Under the pieces are notes generated by a model, which saw only the letters and a list, made by a program, of their open reading frames with translations, did not search any database and had not been told where the DNA came from. Below, piece after piece: positions 18,228 through 26,305 of a DNA stretch of 64,000 bases. Source of the DNA: Halolamina sediminis (GTDB taxonomy: Archaea > Halobacteriota > Halobacteria > Halobacteriales > Haloferacaceae); contig NZ_CVUA01000001.1 of NCBI RefSeq assembly GCF_001282785.1, positions 2,604,001 through 2,668,000 of the forward strand, given 5' to 3'. Made by a program: the position numbers and the translations under genes. Each line of letters begins with the position of its first letter. The first letter of the stretch is position 1.

Positions 18228-18578
18228 ATGGATAGTATGTTCGAGCAGTTCTCCAGCGGCTACTACTTGGGAGTGTTGTACGTCCAGCCGGGCGAGGAAC
18301 GGGCCGCCCTCAACGTCGAGGACCACGAGGCGGTCAACCGCCAGCTCTACGGCGACAGCGAGGGGATCGAGCGGCTCGACTCCCCGCTCGTGATGAAGCT
18401 CGACGGCACGCACTTCCCGGTACGGGGCGCCGAGGGCGTCCCGACGGGGACGCTGACGGTGCCCGAGTCGCTGGCCGACGACGAGCTGCCGGCGCGCCGC
18501 GAGGTGCTGCTGGCCCGCCCCGAACGTGCGGGGCAGCTGCTCAAGTACGGCGGCTGGGAGCGGGCGGACGCGGCGTAA
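18228..18578 (+). CDS. Small conserved haloarchaeal protein of unknown function
   Basis: The 116-aa soluble protein starts MDSMFEQFSSGYYLGVLYVQP. No signal, membrane or metal motif is visible. A short AGCTTACC element about 28 bp upstream favours a leaderless start at 18228; an internal ATG at 18237 (MFEQF) is an alternative. The FEQFSSGYYLG N-terminus is one I associate with a small halobacterial family of unknown function. It is divergent from the dockerin operon. Confidence 0.8.
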   Translation: MDSMFEQFSSGYYLGVLYVQPGEERAALNVEDHEAVNRQLYGDSEGIERLDSPLVMKLDGTHFPVRGAEGVPTGTLTVPESLADDELPARREVLLARPERAGQLLKYGGWERADAA

Positions 18579-18665
18579 CCCGCCGAGGGAGGCGGTTCGA
18601 CGAGGACAGCGTACGGCCCCGACAAGGTCCCCCTTCGACCTCATTACGGGACGGAAAGCGGCCCA

Positions 18666-18675
18666 TTACTTTAAG
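18666..18675 (+). promoter_or_regulatory. TATA box of the 45-aa gene
   Basis: TTACTTTAAG is centred about 27 bp upstream of the ATG at 18698, the spacing expected for a leaderless haloarchaeal transcript. This supports the short gene being real. Confidence 0.6.
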
Positions 18676-18697
18676 GTGGAAGCACGGTTGTCCAGCC

Positions 18698-18835
18698 ATG
18701 GCAACCCGACAACGCGCCAACACTGTCGTGGAGGAACAGCTCGAAGAGGCGCTCGACGCCGCCGAGTGCCCGGAGGTACGCTACCACATCCGGGAGTCGA
18801 TGCAGTTGCTGCATCTCGACGAGCAGGAGAACTGA
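18698..18835 (+). CDS. 45-aa conserved-type small helical protein
   Basis: A short gene encodes MATRQRANTVVEEQLEEALD followed by AAECPEVRYHIRESMQLLHL and a DEQEN end. It has strong haloarchaeal codon use, a correctly spaced TATA box and a clean stop 41 bp before aVms1. The protein is amphipathic-helical and acidic with one cysteine. Function unknown. It may be co-transcribed with aVms1, which has no obvious TATA element of its own. Confidence 0.75.
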   Translation: MATRQRANTVVEEQLEEALDAAECPEVRYHIRESMQLLHLDEQEN

Positions 18836-18875
18836 GCCCCGAAGCTACAAACCCCTTCCCGCCCGCGGGTTCGGT

Positions 18876-19778
18876 ATGCTCGACCGCCTGCTGGGCCGGC
18901 GCCGCCTGAAGGAGCGCATCGCGGAGCTGGAGGAGGAGTCTGAGAGCCTCCGGGCACAGGCCGAGTCGGCCAAGGAGAGCCGGGCCGAGGCCGTCAGCGC
19001 CCGCCAGAACGCCGAACGCGAGGTCAACAGACTCGAAGATCGCGTCACCGAACTCGAGGACCGCCTCGACCGCGCCGAGGGCGACGGCGAGCCGGACCAG
19101 ACGTTCCGACACGAAGAGACCGCCAGCGGCGGCCGCGTCGAGGCCGTCGCCGACCGACTGCGCAGCGCCGACGCCGGCCCCGAGGGCGCGCTGACCGCGT
19201 TCGTCGCCGACGACGAGTCGGTGCCCAAGGCGGTCCGGGAGACGCTGGGCGACCGTGCCGCGCTCGTCTCGCGGGCGGCGCCGTGTCTGGTCTGTGCCGA
19301 CGACGCCGGCCTCGTCGCGACCGCGCTGTCGCTCCCCGTCGAGCCCGACCCGTTCGTCGAGTGGGGCGACAGCTTCCGGGTCGATCCGGAGTGGATCGGT
19401 CCGACGGGCCGGCTCTGCTTCGCGCTCGTGCGCTCGGACCGGTTCGCCCTCGGCGTGTACGAGGACGGCGACCGCGTGGAGTTCGTGGGGTTCGAGAGCG
19501 ACGTGATGAACGAACACTCGAAAGGCGGCTTCTCGCAGGGTCGCTTCGAGCGCCGACGGGACGCCCAGATCGACGAGCATCTGGAGGAGGCCGCCGCGAC
19601 CGTCGAGGACCACGCGACCGACGCCGACCGCGTCGTGATCGTGGGCGAGCGCAGCGTGCTCGGGGAACTGCGCGAGCTCGCGGACACGACCGCCCGCGTC
19701 GACGCGACCGGCGATCCGGAGGCGGCGCTCGAGACGGCGTTCCGCGACTTCTGGAGCGTCCGGGTTCGGGGGCTGTGA
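18876..19778 (+). CDS. Archaeal Vms1-like peptidyl-tRNA endonuclease/hydrolase (aVms1)
   Basis: The 300-aa protein has a coiled-coil N-terminus (about 8-70, ERIAELEEESESLRAQ) and a VLRF1/eRF1-like domain (about 85-300). The conserved loop HSKGGFSQGRFERRR (about 213-227) carries the GxxQGRxxR motif whose glutamine is needed for Vms1/ANKZF1 activity. Family members release nascent chains from peptidyl-tRNA on stalled ribosomes by cleaving near the tRNA 3' end. It is expected to act in ribosome rescue in the cytoplasm. Length and layout fit haloarchaeal copies. Confidence 0.88.
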   Translation: MLDRLLGRRRLKERIAELEEESESLRAQAESAKESRAEAVSARQNAEREVNRLEDRVTELEDRLDRAEGDGEPDQTFRHEETASGGRVEAVADRLRSADAGPEGALTAFVADDESVPKAVRETLGDRAALVSRAAPCLVCADDAGLVATALSLPVEPDPFVEWGDSFRVDPEWIGPTGRLCFALVRSDRFALGVYEDGDRVEFVGFESDVMNEHSKGGFSQGRFERRRDAQIDEHLEEAAATVEDHATDADRVVIVGERSVLGELRELADTTARVDATGDPEAALETAFRDFWSVRVRGL

Positions 19779-19850
19779 ACTCTCGCCGCATGGTGTAACA
19801 GTTCGTTACGCTCCGTAACAGTGAAGTGAGAGCCGCCTGTCGTGAGCGGT

Positions 19851-20159
19851 ATGACCGAGACAATACGGGTCAGCGACGAGGATTACGAACGGATCGCCGC
19901 CGCGTCGGAGGTGCTGGGACTGACGTTCCCCGAGGTGGTCGAACTGGGGCTGTCGACGGACCTACTGACGGAGAGCCCCCGGCAGAACGCCCGGCGGGCG
20001 CTCCAGAACTACTACGTCTACATCCTCGGACAGTACGACGAGCCACGCGAGGTGCCCGTCGACGAACTCGAGTTCGAGGGGCCCAAGCAGGCGATGACGG
20101 CGCTCACGATCGGCCAGGAGAAACGCGAGAGCCGGATGGCCAAAGCCGCCGAGGAGTGA
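19851..20159 (+). CDS. Small ribbon-helix-helix-like hypothetical protein
   Basis: The 102-aa protein reads MTETIRVSDEDYERIAAASEVLGLTFPEVVELGL. An N-terminal strand plus two helices resembles ribbon-helix-helix or VapB-type antitoxins. A helical, basic-ended C-terminal half follows (QNARRALQNYYVYILGQYDE, ...KRESRMAKAAEE). No toxin gene is adjacent, so a stand-alone DNA-binding role is more likely. The ATG at 19851 is chosen over one 9 bp upstream. Confidence in function is low. Confidence 0.75.
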   Translation: MTETIRVSDEDYERIAAASEVLGLTFPEVVELGLSTDLLTESPRQNARRALQNYYVYILGQYDEPREVPVDELEFEGPKQAMTALTIGQEKRESRMAKAAEE

Positions 20160-20246
20160 GGTCACCGGGGTCGGCGTCGTTCCGACGACGCGAGCGCCGA
20201 CCCGCCCCCGAACCGATCCGGAGCGAGTGTGACCGCGGACCACCGA

Positions 20247-20252
20247 TTTATA
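20247..20252 (+). promoter_or_regulatory. TATA box of the dgcN-dgcA operon
   Basis: TTTATA is centred about 27 bp upstream of the ATG at 20277. It indicates a leaderless mRNA and decides that start over a further upstream ATG at 20229, which lies ahead of the TATA box. Confidence 0.65.
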
Positions 20253-20276
20253 CCCCCGCTCCCCGATTCCCCAACC

Positions 20277-21311
20277 ATGCCCGACCAGCGACGACTCGCG
20301 ATCCTCGCCCACGAGAAGTTCCCGGACCGTGCGAAGACCGCCCTCGGGGTGATGCGCTACAGTGACGACGAGACAGTCGCCGTGATCGACCGCGACGCCG
20401 CCGGCAGCCGGGTGCACGACCACACCGACACCGTCCCGGACGCGCCGATCGTCGACTCGTTCGCGGAGATCGACGACGAGGTAGACGCGCTGCTGATCGG
20501 GATCGCCCCGATCGGCGGCGGCTTCGACGAGTCGTGGCGGTCGGACGTGACCACCGCGCTGGAATCCGGCGTCGACGTGGTCGCTGGCCTCCACTACTTC
20601 CTCAACGAGGACGAGGAGTTCGCGACGCTCGCGGCCGAACACGGCGCGGAGATCCACGACGTGCGCGAACCCCACCCGGGGATCGGCGTCGCCGAGGGAC
20701 GGTCGGACGAGGTCGACGCCGAGGTCGTCCTCACGGTCGGTACCGACTGCTCGGTCGGGAAGATGACCGCCACCTGCGAACTGGTCGACGCCGCACAGGA
20801 GGCGGGCATCGACGCCGGCTTCGTCCCCACGGGCCAGACGGGGATCATGATCGCCGGCTGGGGCAACCCCGTCGACCGCGTCGTCTCGGACTTCACCGCC
20901 GGCGCCGTCGAGGAGATGCTGCTGGAGAAGGGCGACGAGCACGACGTGCTGTTTGTCGAGGGGCAGGGGAGCATCGTCCACCCCGCCTACTCCGCGGTGA
21001 CCTGCGGCATCCTCCACGGCTCGATGGCGGACAAGCTGGTGCTCTGTCACGAGGCGGGCCGCGAGGTCGTCCACGGCTACGAGGACACCGAACTGCCGCC
21101 GGTCGCGGAGTACGTCGACCTCTACGAGTCGCTCGCGGCGCCGGTCCACGAGACCGAGGTCGTCGCCGGCGCGCTCAACACGAAGGACGTGGACGGCGAC
21201 GAAGCGGCCCGTGAGGCCGTCGAGGCGTTCGCCGACCAGATCGGCGCCGCCGCCACCGATCCCGTGCGCTTCGACGCCGCGGAGATCGTCGACGAGGTGG
21301 TCGGGGAATGA
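20277..21311 (+). CDS. dgcN: DUF1611 protein, DgcN-like D-glutamate N-acetyltransferase
   Basis: The 344-aa protein has a Rossmann-like N-terminal half (RRLAILAHEKFPDRAKTALG) and a P-loop-like C-terminal half with VLTVGTDCSVGKMTATCELV, FVPTGQTGIMIAGWG and VLFVEGQGSIVHPAYSAVT. These are hallmarks of the DUF1611 family. In the characterised DgcN-DgcA pathway, DgcN acetylates D-glutamate to N-acetyl-D-glutamate. It overlaps the next gene, a DgcA-like enolase-superfamily racemase, by ATGA; this pairing is the main support for the specific call. It acts in the cytoplasm. Confidence 0.85.
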   Translation: MPDQRRLAILAHEKFPDRAKTALGVMRYSDDETVAVIDRDAAGSRVHDHTDTVPDAPIVDSFAEIDDEVDALLIGIAPIGGGFDESWRSDVTTALESGVDVVAGLHYFLNEDEEFATLAAEHGAEIHDVREPHPGIGVAEGRSDEVDAEVVLTVGTDCSVGKMTATCELVDAAQEAGIDAGFVPTGQTGIMIAGWGNPVDRVVSDFTAGAVEEMLLEKGDEHDVLFVEGQGSIVHPAYSAVTCGILHGSMADKLVLCHEAGREVVHGYEDTELPPVAEYVDLYESLAAPVHETEVVAGALNTKDVDGDEAAREAVEAFADQIGAAATDPVRFDAAEIVDEVVGE

Positions 21312-22348
21312 GCCTCGACACCGAGTTCGAGCGCGTCTCGCTCCCGCTCGCGGACGCCTTTACCATCTCCCGGGGGACGACCGAGGCCGCCGAGAACGTG
21401 ATCGTGACGATCACCGACGAGGGCGGGATGACCGGGATCGGCGGCGCCGCGCCCTCGGCGCACTACGGCGAGACGGCCGACACCGTCGAGGCGGTGCTGC
21501 CGGACCTGCTCGACGTCGTCGAGGAGGTCGGCGACCCCCACGCGCTGACGACGATCGAGGAGCGCATGCGCCACACCGTCGAGCGCAACCCCGCCGCGCG
21601 GTGTGCGGTGTCGATCGCGCTGCACGACCTCGCGGCCAAACGCACGGGCCTCCCCCTCTACCGGATGTGGGGACTCGATCCCGAGTCGACGCCGACGAGC
21701 TCGTTCACCATCGGGCTCGACACGACCGAGAAGATCCGCGAGAAGACCGAAGACGCCGTCGAGGGGGGCCACTCGACGCTGAAAGTGAAGCTGGGCACCG
21801 ACCGGGATCGGGAGATCATCGAGACGATTCGGGAGGAGGCGCCCGACGCGACGCTGCGCGTCGACGCGAACGAGGCGTGGACGCCGCGGGAGACGGTGCA
21901 GAACTCGGCGTGGCTCGCCGACCACGACGTGGAGTTCATCGAACAGCCCGTCCCCGCCGAGGACCCCGAGGGCCTGCAGTTCGCGTACGAGCGCAGCGAG
22001 CTTCCGATCGCCGCCGACGAGTCCTGCGTCACGCTCGAGGATATCCCCGAGATCGCCGATAAGTGTGACATCGCGAACCTCAAGCTGATGAAGTGTGGCG
22101 GGCTGCTCGAGGCGAAACGGATGATCCACGCCGCTCGCGCCGAGGGGCTGGAGGTGATGCTCGGCTGCATGATCGAGAGCAACGCCAGCATCGCCGCCGG
22201 CGTCCACCTCGGGCCGCTGCTGGACTACGCCGACCTCGACGGCTCGCTGTTGCTTTCGTCGGACGCCTACGAGGGCGTCGATCTCGCGGAGGGAGAGATG
22301 CGGCTGGCGGAACTGGGGCTGCCCGGCACTGGCGCCCGCGAGGCGTAG
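21308..22348 (+). CDS. dgcA: Enolase-superfamily epimerase, DgcA-like N-acetyl-D-glutamate racemase (or dipeptide epimerase)
   Basis: The 346-aa protein has an N-terminal capping domain and a C-terminal TIM barrel. The first catalytic lysine is in STLKVKLGTDRD (KxK). Metal ligands are in LRVDANEAW (Asp), EFIEQPVP (Glu) and IAADESCV (Asp/Glu). The second lysine is in IANLKLMKCGGL, followed by LGCMIESNAS. Members are Ala-Glu dipeptide epimerases or DgcA racemases. The overlap with the DUF1611 gene points to the racemase step of D-glutamate catabolism. Its stop codon abuts, with no gap, the stop of the convergent gene at 22349. Confidence 0.87.
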   Translation: MSLDTEFERVSLPLADAFTISRGTTEAAENVIVTITDEGGMTGIGGAAPSAHYGETADTVEAVLPDLLDVVEEVGDPHALTTIEERMRHTVERNPAARCAVSIALHDLAAKRTGLPLYRMWGLDPESTPTSSFTIGLDTTEKIREKTEDAVEGGHSTLKVKLGTDRDREIIETIREEAPDATLRVDANEAWTPRETVQNSAWLADHDVEFIEQPVPAEDPEGLQFAYERSELPIAADESCVTLEDIPEIADKCDIANLKLMKCGGLLEAKRMIHAARAEGLEVMLGCMIESNASIAAGVHLGPLLDYADLDGSLLLSSDAYEGVDLAEGEMRLAELGLPGTGAREA

Positions 22349-23392
22349 CTACTCCTCTTCGATCACCGTGTCCCGGTCCGTCTCCCGGAGGATGAACGGC
22401 CCGATCGACAGCGTTCGTTTGGTGACGGTGACGATGCGGAGCATGTAGGAGAGCAGCACCGCGAACGGCAACAGGGCGATTGCGACGACGGCGGCGGCCT
22501 GCATCAGCGCGAAGGGGACGCCGGCGACGCCGCCCGGCGCGGGGTCGAAGAACAGCAGCGCCCACGTCGACACCACCAGCGACGGCAGCGACGTCCAGAG
22601 GATCGTCCGCGAGAGGTCGATCAACTCCCACTGGAAGTAGAGCGTCTTGAAGTGCTCGCGGGCGGGGCCGAACAGTTCGAGCACGTTCTCGAGCGCCGCC
22701 AGACGGTCGCTCGCGTGGGCACTCAGGCTCTCGGCGTGTTCGGCCTGCAGCCGCTGGGCGGTGTAGAGCTTCCAGGAGTAGTTGAAGTTCAGTGCCGCCG
22801 AGATGACCTCGAACTCGCCGAATCGGGCGCCCTCGAGGTCCGAACGCACCCCCTCGCTGTTCTCCCGGATGGCGTCGACGAACTCGATGATTCCGTCCCG
22901 GAGCTCCTCGTCGTCGAGATCCTCGACGGCGTTCGCGACCTCGTCGGCCCGCTCCTCGGTCGCACCCACGAGCGCCCGGATGAACGCCGACGGCTCGGTG
23001 GGGCTGACGGGGTCCTCGAGGAGGTCTGCCACGTCCGAGCGGAACGTCGTCGCTTCCTCCATCCGGCCGCGCTGGTCGCCGACGGCGCCCTGTTCCTGGG
23101 AGAGCACCAACTGTGAGAGCGTGAGCACGAGGGTGACGCCGGTCACCGTCGACCCGACGAGCGCCTGCGACAGCGTCTCCATCGAGTCACCCTCGGTGAG
23201 CAGCGGGTAGACGGTGTCCGGACGGGCGACGCCGCCACCGACGACGCCGAGAAAGAGCGCGCCGACGACGCCAAGCGCGACCAGCCGCCGGTCGGCGGCC
23301 ATGTAGAGCCAGAGTTTCGCGGTGCTCACGCCCGCACGCTCCCGGACCGTGTCCTGGGTCTCGCCCGGGGATTCGGGGGTGCTCACGGCCAC
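22349..23392 (-). CDS. Haloarchaeal multi-pass membrane protein of unknown function
   Basis: The 347-aa protein has two transmembrane helices near the N-terminus (VALGVVGALFLGVVGGG and LVGSTVTGVTLVLTLSQLVL). A long acidic helical region follows (about 105-245, with ENVLELFGPAREHF), and then two C-terminal helices (ILWTSLPSLVVSTWALLFF, AVVAIALLPFAVLLSYML). No transport or catalytic motif is recognised. It lies 25 bp downstream of... the stop side of nothing on its strand except the PspA gene, whose transcript (23418-24236) ends before its GTG/ATG region, so it is probably separately expressed. Function unknown. Confidence 0.8.
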   Translation of the reverse strand: MAVSTPESPGETQDTVRERAGVSTAKLWLYMAADRRLVALGVVGALFLGVVGGGVARPDTVYPLLTEGDSMETLSQALVGSTVTGVTLVLTLSQLVLSQEQGAVGDQRGRMEEATTFRSDVADLLEDPVSPTEPSAFIRALVGATEERADEVANAVEDLDDEELRDGIIEFVDAIRENSEGVRSDLEGARFGEFEVISAALNFNYSWKLYTAQRLQAEHAESLSAHASDRLAALENVLELFGPAREHFKTLYFQWELIDLSRTILWTSLPSLVVSTWALLFFDPAPGGVAGVPFALMQAAAVVAIALLPFAVLLSYMLRIVTVTKRTLSIGPFILRETDRDTVIEEE

Positions 23393-23417
23393 TCACCGCC
23401 GGTAACTGTCCGAGGGA

Positions 23418-24236
23418 TCACTCCTCGTCCCGAAGCTCCTCGAGTTCGCTCTCGATCTCGGGGTCGGTCGTCTCGCTGTCGGCCGTCTCGGTCTCGCTCT
23501 CCGCGTCGTCGGTCGCGGTCTCGCCCGCCCCGTTCTCCCCCTCCCCGAGGTCGCCTTTCAGCGTCGCGAGCTCGGACTCGACCTCGGTGTCGGTCCGCCC
23601 CTGTTCGAGCTCGCGGTCGATGCGGTCCTCGTCGGAGAGGGCGTTCTCGAAGGCGCCGGAGTCCTGCAGCTCGTCCATCGCCTCCGCGCGGGCCTCCATC
23701 TCCTCGGTGCGCTCCTCGGAACGTTCGATCGCCCGGGTCACGTCGCCCATCTCGTCGCTGGCGCCGGTCATCGCCTCGGAGACGCGCGTCTCCGCCTCGG
23801 CGGCGTCGTGGCGCGCCTTCAGCGTCTCCTTCTTCGTACGGAACTCCTCGATCTGACTCTGGAGCTCCTCCTTCTTCTCGACGAGGCGGTCCTGTGACTC
23901 CTGGAGATCGGCGATCTGGGCCTCCAGATCCTCGATCTCGTTCATCTTCGATTTCTTCTTCTCTAACGCCTCGCGGGCGAGGTCGTCGCGGTCCTGCCGG
24001 ACGGCCTCGCGGGCCTGTTCGTTGTGTTTCTCGACGTTCTCCTCGAGTCGGCGCTTCTGGATCTCCAGCCGTTTCTTCTGGGTCGTCAGGTCGGCGATCC
24101 CCTGTTTGACCTCCTGTAGCTGGTCACGCATCTGCTCGTAGGAGTAGTCGAGCGTCTCGTTCGGATCCTCGGCGCGGTTGAGCACCGAGTTCACTTTCGA
24201 CCGCACGATGTACGAGGCGCGCGAAAGGATTCCCAT
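23418..24236 (-). CDS. PspA/IM30 family membrane-stress coiled-coil protein
   Basis: The 272-aa protein starts MGILSRASYIVRSKVNSVLN, the amphipathic helix that binds membranes in PspA/Vipp1. DPNETLDYSYEQMRDQLQEV follows, then a long coiled coil to about residue 200 (ESQDRLVEKKEELQSQIEEF). The C-terminal 60 residues are acidic and low-complexity. ESCRT-III-like PspA proteins form rods that stabilise the membrane under stress. The ATG at 24236 starts exactly at the family N-terminus; the long open frame beyond it is antisense to the hydrolase gene and is rejected. Confidence 0.92.
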   Translation of the reverse strand: MGILSRASYIVRSKVNSVLNRAEDPNETLDYSYEQMRDQLQEVKQGIADLTTQKKRLEIQKRRLEENVEKHNEQAREAVRQDRDDLAREALEKKKSKMNEIEDLEAQIADLQESQDRLVEKKEELQSQIEEFRTKKETLKARHDAAEAETRVSEAMTGASDEMGDVTRAIERSEERTEEMEARAEAMDELQDSGAFENALSDEDRIDRELEQGRTDTEVESELATLKGDLGEGENGAGETATDDAESETETADSETTDPEIESELEELRDEE

Positions 24237-24329
24237 GGCCGGGTATGCGGCCGTCACCGCCTTAAACCTCCCGCGGAGACGCGGTTCCCGAGCGGAAGGC
24301 GCTTGGCGACGGCGGCCCCAGCCCGACCT

Positions 24330-24959
24330 ATGAGCGACAGCGAGCCGATCGTGATCCCGAGCGCGCGGGACGTGCGGGGGAATCTCGACACGGGGAACGG
24401 CGAAACTGACGCCTGCGTCGTCGCCTGCCCACCCCACCCCCAACAGGGCGGCCACCGCGGCGACGGGCGCCTCGTGGGGATCAGCGAGCACCTCACCGAC
24501 GCCGGCGTCGATTGCCTGCGGTTCGACTACGGCGACTGGGACGAAGGGTACGGCGAACTCGGCGACACGTACGCCGCGCTCGAGTGGGCGAGCGAGCGCT
24601 ACGACCGGGTCGGGGTGACGGGGTTCAGCTTCGGCGCCTGCCTGACGCTGCTCGCGGCGGGCGGGACGACCGTCGACGGCGCTGCGGGAAAGCTGCCCGA
24701 ACTCGCCGCCGTCGCCGCGCTCGCGCCGCCCTCGCGGCTGAACGACGATCTCCTCGCGGTGCCCGCGATGGATCGGATCGAGGCGCCCGCGACGGTGGTG
24801 TACGGCGAGCGCGACGACCTCGCGGACTGGCAGTCGGTCGTCGAGCGGGCCGAGGAACTGGGCTGGGCGACGACGGCGCTGTCGGCGGATCACTTCTTCG
24901 TCGGGCGGACCGAGGTCGTGGCCGAGACGGTCGGGGGGTTCCTGCTCGAGGCGCTCTGA
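24330..24959 (+). CDS. Alpha/beta hydrolase
   Basis: The 209-aa protein has CPPHPQQGGHRGDGRLVG early, the nucleophile elbow VGVTGFSFGACLTLLA (Ser about 98), an acid region TVVYGERDDLADW (Asp) and a terminal base in SADHFFVGR (His). The short length and HPQQGG loop match dienelactone-hydrolase-like lipid/ester hydrolases of haloarchaea. The ATG at 24330 is chosen because the upstream codons overlap the divergent PspA promoter. Substrate unknown. Confidence 0.88.
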   Translation: MSDSEPIVIPSARDVRGNLDTGNGETDACVVACPPHPQQGGHRGDGRLVGISEHLTDAGVDCLRFDYGDWDEGYGELGDTYAALEWASERYDRVGVTGFSFGACLTLLAAGGTTVDGAAGKLPELAAVAALAPPSRLNDDLLAVPAMDRIEAPATVVYGERDDLADWQSVVERAEELGWATTALSADHFFVGRTEVVAETVGGFLLEAL

Positions 24960-24960
24960 G

Positions 24961-25383
24961 CTACTGTGCCTCGCGGTAGCCCGCGACGACGTAGCTCGCG
25001 GTCAACACGGCGACCATCGCGAGCACGAACGCCCAGAAGCCGGCGGAGAGGGCGGCGGCGACCAGCGACGGCGTGACCCCCTCCTCGGGCAGCCGCCAGC
25101 CGACCAGGGCGGCCGCCGCGAGCACGCCGACGGCGAACGGCGCGAGGAAGCGCGGGTCCCACAGCGATCCCCCGGTCTCGCTATAGCTGGTGACGTAGTT
25201 CCGGAACGTCCCGACGAAGATGTAGACAGCGAACGCCCAGAGTAGGCCGCTAAGGACGGTTTTGAGGCCGATAACGAGCACGAATCCCTCGGTACCGCTG
25301 CCGAGTAGTGAGCCGCCGGCGCCGACGAGGAAGGCGGCGACGACGAGGACGTGCCACGGTTCGAAGCGATCAGGGAGGGCCAT
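24961..25383 (-). CDS. Four-TM membrane protein of unknown function
   Basis: The 140-aa hydrophobic protein has about four helices: HVLVVAAFLVGAGGSLLG, FVLVIGLKTVLSGLLWAFAV, FLAPFAVGVLAAAALVG and FWAFVLAMVAVLTASYVVAG. No charged transport motif. Convergent with the hydrolase, one base between stops. Not recognised beyond a haloarchaeal membrane protein. Confidence 0.8.
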   Translation of the reverse strand: MALPDRFEPWHVLVVAAFLVGAGGSLLGSGTEGFVLVIGLKTVLSGLLWAFAVYIFVGTFRNYVTSYSETGGSLWDPRFLAPFAVGVLAAAALVGWRLPEEGVTPSLVAAALSAGFWAFVLAMVAVLTASYVVAGYREAQ

Positions 25384-25425
25384 ACTGTCCGAAGTCGGCG
25401 GCGGTCGGCAAAAGCGTACCGCGGC

Positions 25426-25749
25426 TCAGTTGTACTCTCGCCAGGTGTTGTCGCACTCCTTGCAGCGCAGGAACCGCGTCGGCGGCTCGTCGGCGGAGGC
25501 GGTCTGTTTGATGTCGTACCACGCCTCGCCGTGGCCACACGCCTCACAGGTCACGTCCGAGGCCGTCGGCTTCCCCTCGTACTCGGCGTCCTCGTCGGCC
25601 TCGATCAGGTCGCCCTCGGTCTGTTCGTCGGTGGAGACGAACGCCGCCTCGGCCTCCTCGTCGCGGGGCTGGGTGGCGTCACACTCCTTGCAGACCATCT
25701 GGTCGCCCTCGGCGACCATCATCGAGCCACAGTCGTCACAGAACTGCAT
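25426..25749 (-). CDS. tfs: Transcription factor S (TFIIS / RPB9-like)
   Basis: The 107-aa protein has an N-terminal C4 zinc ribbon (FCDDCGSMM...MVCKECD) and a C-terminal TFIIS-type ribbon (CEACGHGEAWYD...FLRCKECDNTWREY). The loop between has SADEPPTR with the catalytic Asp-Glu pair that stimulates RNA cleavage in backtracked RNA polymerase. A typical acidic haloarchaeal linker joins them. The ATG at 25749 starts at the ribbon; the longer upstream frame is out of character. Confidence 0.94.
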   Translation of the reverse strand: MQFCDDCGSMMVAEGDQMVCKECDATQPRDEEAEAAFVSTDEQTEGDLIEADEDAEYEGKPTASDVTCEACGHGEAWYDIKQTASADEPPTRFLRCKECDNTWREYN

Positions 25750-25783
25750 ACCCGGGGAAGGGGCGTCCCGCAGGAAAGGCTGT

Positions 25784-26305
25784 TCACTCCTCCTCGGCGG
25801 CGAATCCCGAGAGCGCCTCGTCGTCGGCGGCGACTTTCGGGCAGCCCCGGACCCGGAAATGGGCGTTGTCGACGAGCTCGACGATCTCGGTTCCCTCGTT
25901 GGTACAGACCGCATCCGGCGGCGCGGCGAAGAACTCACACCGCTGGCAGTACTCCCGCTTGTCGATCACGTGCTCCTCGGGGAGGTCGGTGGGTTCGACC
26001 GCCGGCTCCGACTCGCTCTCCGTCCGGGGCTCCTCGCCCAGCAGCTCCTCGGGCTCGGCGTCGCCCTCGACGACGGCGTCCCAGACCTCCTCGCCGTCGA
26101 TCTCATCGACGTCGACCTCCTCGAACAGCTCCGCCGACGCCGCGGCGTCGGCCGGCTCCTCCTCGGCGACCGTCTCGAAGGGGTTCTCCCGGTCTTCTTC
26201 CTGCTCCTTCTCGCGCTCGGCCTCGACGCGCTCGCGCAGCCCGGAGAGGGGGAGATCTTCCTCCGAGTCGGCCTCGGCGTCGCCGAACTCGTCGTCCTCA
26301 CTCAT
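25784..26305 (-). CDS. Acidic protein with C-terminal cysteine motif, hypothetical
   Basis: The 173-aa protein has an N-terminal two-thirds that is very acidic and probably disordered (LSGLRERVEAEREKEQEEDR). The C-terminal 55 aa contain KREYCQRCEFFAAPPDAVCTNEG and FRVRGCPKV, giving a CxxC-x10-C-x19-C arrangement that may bind zinc. Its start overlaps the stop of the upstream coiled-coil/zinc-ribbon gene by 8 bp. The two are followed by TFS on the same strand, so the three may form one transcript. Function unknown. Confidence 0.82.
   Translation of the reverse strand: MSEDDEFGDAEADSEEDLPLSGLRERVEAEREKEQEEDRENPFETVAEEEPADAAASAELFEEVDVDEIDGEEVWDAVVEGDAEPEELLGEEPRTESESEPAVEPTDLPEEHVIDKREYCQRCEFFAAPPDAVCTNEGTEIVELVDNAHFRVRGCPKVAADDEALSGFAAEEE

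Noticed and set aside
19851-20159. VapB-type antitoxin
   Set aside because: It looks ribbon-helix-helix-like, but there is no PIN-domain or other toxin gene adjacent on either side.
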